A program made the position numbers and the translations under genes. A stretch of 64,000 nucleotides of DNA from Actinomucor elegans (Eukaryota; Mucoromycota; Mucoromycetes; Mucorales; Mucoraceae), in NCBI GenBank assembly GCA_026027325.1, contig JAMSLZ010000011.1, forward strand, positions 682,001 through 746,000, read 5' to 3'. Under the pieces are notes generated by a model. The model was not told the origin of the DNA and did no database searches. It worked only from the letters and a program-made list of their open reading frames with translations. Numbering within the stretch: the first letter of the stretch is position 1; every line of letters starts with the position of its first letter. Of this stretch, positions 59,429 through 64,000 are shown piece after piece.

Positions 59429-60225
59429 GTATACTTTTTTTTCCAATAGTAAATAAATTCTCTATGCCATCTTATATTATATATTCAATTAGTTTATCAA
59501 ACCCACAAGATGCTTCTTTGCACGTTATTGAGAGACTTAATTAATTAGTGCAGCCTATAATCAAGGGAATGACTACAATGCTATCTAACGAAAGCATCAA
59601 GTTAAGTATTTGTTTATAATCATTGCTATATATGTATATATATATCCAGAGTAATGAGCTTCCATAACTTATCTCCCGAGTTGCTAAGCGTTGAAACATC
59701 AATACATCAATTTAATTGGGTGGCAAAGAATTCCTATAGATGATACCCATCACCACCGCCATGACACATTTGACAAGATTCACTGAAATCTGCAAATGCT
59801 TCTAGTTTACTAATTAGTTGAAGCTATAACAAATTAAGTCTTCAATGTATGTAAGCCGTGATCTATTAGCTTCCAGCATAATTGTTAACTACCTGTGATA
59901 AAATTTGTGGGCTGGCAAAGGTTGAAGAAAAGTGTCGATCTCTGGTGATACTGTCGATGTAAATCATACAGACTTACTTGCTCAACCATTAGTCAAGATG
60001 CAAGTTTCAAACTGGGGAGATAAATAGAAACAAGTATGTTTGTAATATGCAACTAGATGCAAGATTGTATATTGACTGAGATAAGCTCTAACCATCCAAA
60101 TAAATTGGTTTTATAGTACGACTTAATTGATTACCACACTTCAAATTTTATGTTTAAATGTATCTATAGAATTCTTTTTATTTTATAAGTATATACACAC
60201 ATACAAGTCAAGATGCGTTCGTTAT
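59320..60225. other. Intergenic spacer with AAT repeat
   Basis: About 900 bases between convergent genes, AT-rich, with an (AAT)n run (59401-59429) and TATATA steps near 59627-59644. No gene or RNA seen. Confidence 0.6.
59401..59429. repeat. (AAT)n trinucleotide repeat
   Basis: About nine AAT units in a row, just downstream of the GATA factor gene. Confidence 0.92.
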
Positions 60226-62233
60226 TTATTTCTTAGCTTCATAGGCTTGTTCGTGAACCTTTTGGGCACGACCAGAAGGATCAGAGGGACAACCCCAATC
60301 GGCACGAGGAATCCATCTCACGACAGAAGCAGTACAGGCAGGTTGAGGATACCATTGTTCAAACATGACACGGTACATGTAAGCTTCCTTGGTATCAGGT
60401 GTATCCTTGGACCATCTTGAAGAAGCTTGGGCCAATTCATCAGAAGAGACCTTGTTTTCACTGACAGCCTTCAAACTATCAATCCAGCTATAACCAACAC
60501 CGTCAGAGAATTGTTCCTTTTGTCTCCACAAGATGTTATCAGGCAAGTAAGGCTTGGCATCGGGTTCATCAGAAGTATCAAATGCCTTACGGATGATATA
60601 TTTCTCCATACGATCCAAAGACTTGTTAGGTCTCTTTTCCTCAGGTTCAATGTTCATAGCGACTTCCAAGAACTCCTTATCAAGGAAAGGAACACGGGCT
60701 TCAAGACCCCAAGCCATGGTAGATTTGTTGGCACGGAGACAATCGGCGGTATGCAAGTTCTTGACACGATCAACACATTCAGAGTGGAAAGAGGCAGCAT
60801 TAGGAGCTTGATGGAAGTAGAGATAACCACCAAAGACTTCATCAGAACCTTCACCGGACAAAACCATCTTGACACCCATAGCTTTGATCTTACGAGAAAG
60901 AAGGTACATGGGGGTAGAAGCACGGATGGTGGTGACATCGTAAGTTTCGAGGTGGTAGATAACATCACTGACAGCGTCCAAAGCTTCTTGGATAGTGAAA
61001 GTGTATTCGTGATGAATAGTACCGAGGTACTTGGCTACTTCTCTAGCAGCCAACAAATCAGGGGCTCCGGGAAGACCAACAGAGAAAGAGTGAATACCAG
61101 GCCAGTACTTGGGTCCACCTAGAACAGTATAAGTTAGTCATCATTCGCTATTTAAACCCAATTTTGACTCTATACTATTATAATAGCTAGGTCTCTGCTT
61201 GTATGCTGTCTTACTCTCATCAATGTTATCATCATCCTCAGCAGCGGTACCCTTGGCAATCTTTTCAGATTCTCTCACAGCAATAGCGGCGATCAAACTG
61301 GAATCAAGACCACCAGACAACAAAACACCATAAGGAACTTCAGCCATCAATCTCTTGCGAACAGCCTTTTCAAGAGACTCTCTCAAGACCTTGTAATCAA
61401 CAGGGTTGCTGGGGATCTTGTTGCCATCCCACCAGGTGGGGTTGAACCAACGAGTGGTTTCCTTGGTCTCAGAATCGTAAAGGTGACCAGGAGGGAAAGC
61501 CAAGATCTTGTCACATTCTTCGTTCAAAGCCTTGAGTTCAGAAGAGAAGTAGACGGTCTCGGGCATCTTGCTGCTCCAACCGTAGTAGAGAGTAGTGATA
61601 CCAATGGGATCACGGGCAGCAATAACGCGGTTCTTCTTGACATCCAAAAGAACAAAAGAGAACATACCATCCAAATGCTTCACGAGATCAGTGCCCATTT
61701 CGTCGTACTAGTTCAAGTTAGCATTTTAGTATATAACCAAAGTATTAATTGATGAATCATCGCTTACCATGTGCATGATAACCTCACAATCAGAGCTGGT
61801 TTGGAAATGGTGAGGCTTCTTCAATTGGTTTCTTAAGTGCTTGTGGTTGTAGATTTCACCATTAACACAGAGGATAATGTTACCGTCTTGACTAACAAGA
61901 GGTTGAGCACCAGAATCTAGTAAATATTTGATTTGATTGAGTTTTTTTCGTAATTTAAAACGTCGTTTACCCCAGGAAAAAAAAAAAAAAAACTTACCAA
62001 CACCAACGATAGCCAAACGTTCGTGACAGAAGATGTTGTTCTTGGAGACGTGACAGCCAGACCAATCGGGACCACGGTGTCTAATCCTATCATTTTACGT
62101 CAAAGTGTCAAAACAAACTTTCATTATCAAATCGCGATTATTAAATATCTTACTTCTTGGAAAGATAGAGAGCACGTTGACGGTAGGCGTCAATATCACC
62201 TTGATAGTTGCAAACAGCAAAGATACCACACAT
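60226..62233 (-). CDS. ASN1: Glutamine-dependent asparagine synthetase
   Basis: Five exons from ATG 62233 to the TAA at 60226-60228. The protein begins MCGIFAVC, so removal of Met exposes Cys2, the glutaminase nucleophile. Glutaminase-domain motifs follow across splices: [42 protein letters not shown]. The synthetase domain has the ATP pyrophosphatase loop [50 protein letters not shown] and [13 protein letters not shown]. The C-terminal third ends [20 protein letters not shown]. It makes asparagine from aspartate, ATP and glutamine in the cytosol. The intron near 61216-61120 is required to join NIDE to GPKYWPG. Codon choice in this gene is more GC-rich and uniform than in its neighbours, as expected for high expression. 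Confidence 0.95.
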
Positions 62234-62685
62234 TGTTTTATCGTTTTAGAGTAAAAAAAGAGGAGGAAGAAGGGAAAAAAAGGAAAGAAAGTTGGGAAAA
62301 GCCAATATAAACCTTTCAAAGATAGTGTGGAACGGCGCTTCAATATTCAAATCCAAGGATCTTGGTAAATCCTATCGGCCAGGTTTGACAAACACCAGAC
62401 GATGAAAACAAGTAAACAAATGAAAAAATAAAATAAAATAAATGGCAGCTTGAGCTTTCTTCAAATACAACCTAATACAGAACATCTATAGCCTATATAC
62501 CGCCTAAAAAGACTGTTAATAGATAGTGAATTTCTCGCTATCTTTGAAAACAGTTCCTTCTTTATTGGGAACTATACCAATCATATTTTTTTTGAAAAAT
62601 GAAATAGGAATGAAAGTTCCAACTGTCAAAATTTTGCGGTGTCACAAATACAAAGAGCGCGCATAATTGTGTATGGTTGCCCATA
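62234..62685. promoter_or_regulatory. Upstream region of asparagine synthetase
   Basis: About 450 bases. A long purine run (62252-62297) lies directly upstream of the start codon, that is a pyrimidine-rich tract on the coding strand, commonly seen before highly expressed fungal genes. No Gcn4-type TGACTC site is claimed with certainty, although TGACTC occurs at 62687-62692. Confidence 0.45.
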
Positions 62686-63126
62686 ATGACTCACAAGGAT
62701 AAAATAATAAACTCTCAGCGTGACTCGCCAATTTCGTGATCAGGCACACCATTTGTGTTAGCGCCCTCTGACGAATCTCGTTTGCGTTTATTGACTGAAA
62801 AAGGTTGGATTAAGTTTGCCGTATATAGTTGGCTCCCGTTTGAATGGTACTTCTATCCACTATCTCCATTCCAGACATTACCATATTTGGTTTAGTTTAC
62901 TGATACGTAAGTATCTCAACTATAGACTTTTATCATTAGCGATAGGAGATCTCGGCTGCTTCACTAACAAACGTTATCAATTGGCAAGCACAGGCTAAGC
63001 ATTGAAGAGAACAAAGGTATCAAGATTGATGGATCTGATGTTTTACTAGATGTAGTAGTGCATTCTATTCTTGGAGAACTAATTACGTGCCATGTTTGGC
63101 TAAAATCCAAGAACCGAGATCTATAG
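62686..63126 (+). pseudogene. Degraded coding remnant
   Basis: Two protein-like segments in a region with no intact gene. From ATG 62686 the frame reads MTHKDKIINSQRDSPIS, meets TGA at 62737-62739, and continues in the same frame for 51 codons: SGTPFVLAPSDESRLRLL, TEKGWIKFAVYSWLPFEWYF, YPLSPFQTLPYLV, then TAG at 62893-62895. A second segment ending at the TAG at 63124-63126 reads RLSIEENKGIKIDGSDVLL, DVVVHSILGELITCHVWL. Both look like ordinary globular protein and not AT-rich background. No splice path I tried joins them in frame. An in-frame TGA inside a coding-like frame suggests decay (for example a CGA to TGA change). I recognise no family. Confidence 0.35.
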
Positions 63127-64000
63127 CTCTAGTAAGTATGAATTGTATATAAAATTATGGCCATAAGTTGCAGTATAGAATACATTGTGTTTCAGTTAAA
63201 CGAAGGATTTGATGGGTGGAGCGATTGATTCTGAAAAACGCACAATCAATCATAATCGACCTTTGCCAGGAATCAGTTCGATCTGTAGATCTATTGGTAC
63301 CAATGCATATAAAATGCACGCAATTTACTGTCTACCGCTAAACCATAGTATTTTTATTGAGCTTCCCTTCAATGAGTATTTTATTAGATGGAATAACTCA
63401 TTCTAAACATGTACTAGTCATCAGATGTAACATTAAACCAGAATCTGTCGGAATCTGTAGAGATGGAGAAAGTAAGAAGATTCCAGAAAAATCCCCAAGA
63501 GTGATATGTATCTAGACCTAATTTTTCTTTTTGGTTTTTGTGGAGTGTGTAAGCAGCACTTTAAGGGCTCAGTTATTTAATAACAAAAGTTTGACATATA
63601 TAAAAGCATTCCTATATATTTATTATGGATTTTATTGCATTTAAAATGTTAGTTACAGCTGTATTTCTAGTCAATCCTAGAAACCGTTTTTTATCAAATA
63701 TAACTTAACAAAACTAAAGAAGAATCAAACAGTCTTTATACCATTCGATGCACCATTGTATTTTGTATAAACGTTGATAAGATTCTGTTCACACATTATT
63801 GCTGAAGCTCGCTAAGCAGATCTAACAACAACAACAAACAAAAAAGCTCTGTATTTGACTTTTTTTCATGGCAAATGAGTATTAATTCTATGAATATGTG
63901 AATAGTTGATGAAAATCTTTTTTGTTGTTTTGATGGTTGTAAATGACATTTAATTACTTCAAAGCAACTAATTAGCAAGTATTGGAAATACACGTAGATA
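63127..64000. other. AT-rich spacer at window end
   Basis: About 870 bases. Frames at 63209-63406 (plus) and 63796-63993 (minus) have no recognisable content. The first could be further debris of the remnant before it. Confidence 0.45.

Noticed and set aside
62736..62743. GTGATCAG as an intron removing the in-frame TGA.
   Set aside because: Eight bases is far below any functional intron length.

Overview
This 64 kb window reads as nuclear DNA of a fungus, most likely an early-diverging mucoralean-type fungus (Mucoromycota). The sequence is AT-rich, its genes are broken by many short GT...AG introns (roughly 50-100 bases), and it carries long A/T homopolymers and simple repeats. The protein set is eukaryotic: proteasome, ER membrane complex, Rab2, FIS1, NOP10, SPO11 and protein farnesyltransferase. 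Fungal traits include an Ecl1-type zinc protein, GATA and C2H2 factors, and a secreted aspartic protease. An Integrator subunit (INTS9), absent from the well-known Dikarya yeasts, and an L-lactate dehydrogenase relative of the Rhizopus kind point to an early-diverging lineage. Genus cannot be set from sequence alone. I spliced most genes by eye, so exon borders are inferences supported by consensus splice sites, reading frame and family motifs.

Layout. 1-17.7 kb: the end of a CtIP/Sae2/Ctp1 DNA-end-resection factor, a NagD-type HAD phosphatase, a TMEM242-like mitochondrial protein, a two-finger C2H2 factor, a SAM+HMG-box factor, an RbAp48-type WD40 protein divergent from farnesyltransferase beta, a PP1 inhibitor-2/Glc8 protein, a small WWE-like protein and an RNase P Rpr2/Rpp21 subunit. 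17.7-24.2 kb: a gene-poor stretch holding one small Ecl1-type gene, a coding remnant and copies of a degenerate dispersed repeat. 24.2-35 kb: gene-dense, with Rpn8, Rab2 (nine exons, one of 11 nt), a small membrane protein, SPO11 (eleven exons), EMC3, an aspartic protease and a lactate-dehydrogenase-like pseudoenzyme. 35-48.9 kb: a membrane-anchored low-complexity protein, a class I cyclic-nucleotide phosphodiesterase, malic enzyme, a RING-H2 protein, FIS1 and a SET-like protein. 48.9-50.8 kb: gene-free with more copies of the dispersed repeat. 50.8-62.2 kb: THG1, NOP10, INTS9, a coiled-coil protein, a GATA factor and asparagine synthetase. 62.2-64 kb: a degraded coding remnant and AT-rich spacer.

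There is no operon-like logic, but some themes recur. Two recombination factors (SPO11 and its processing partner of the CtIP/Sae2 family) occur in one window. Three RNA-maturation genes (tRNA-His guanylyltransferase, H/ACA snoRNP NOP10, Integrator INTS9) sit side by side at 50.8-54.8 kb, the last two sharing a 236-base divergent promoter. No tRNA, rRNA, CRISPR or intact transposon was seen. The observations most worth a second look are the LDH-like protein that has lost its catalytic dyad, the fungal INTS9, the Rab2 P-loop split over 22- and 11-nt exons, and the dispersed repeat family.
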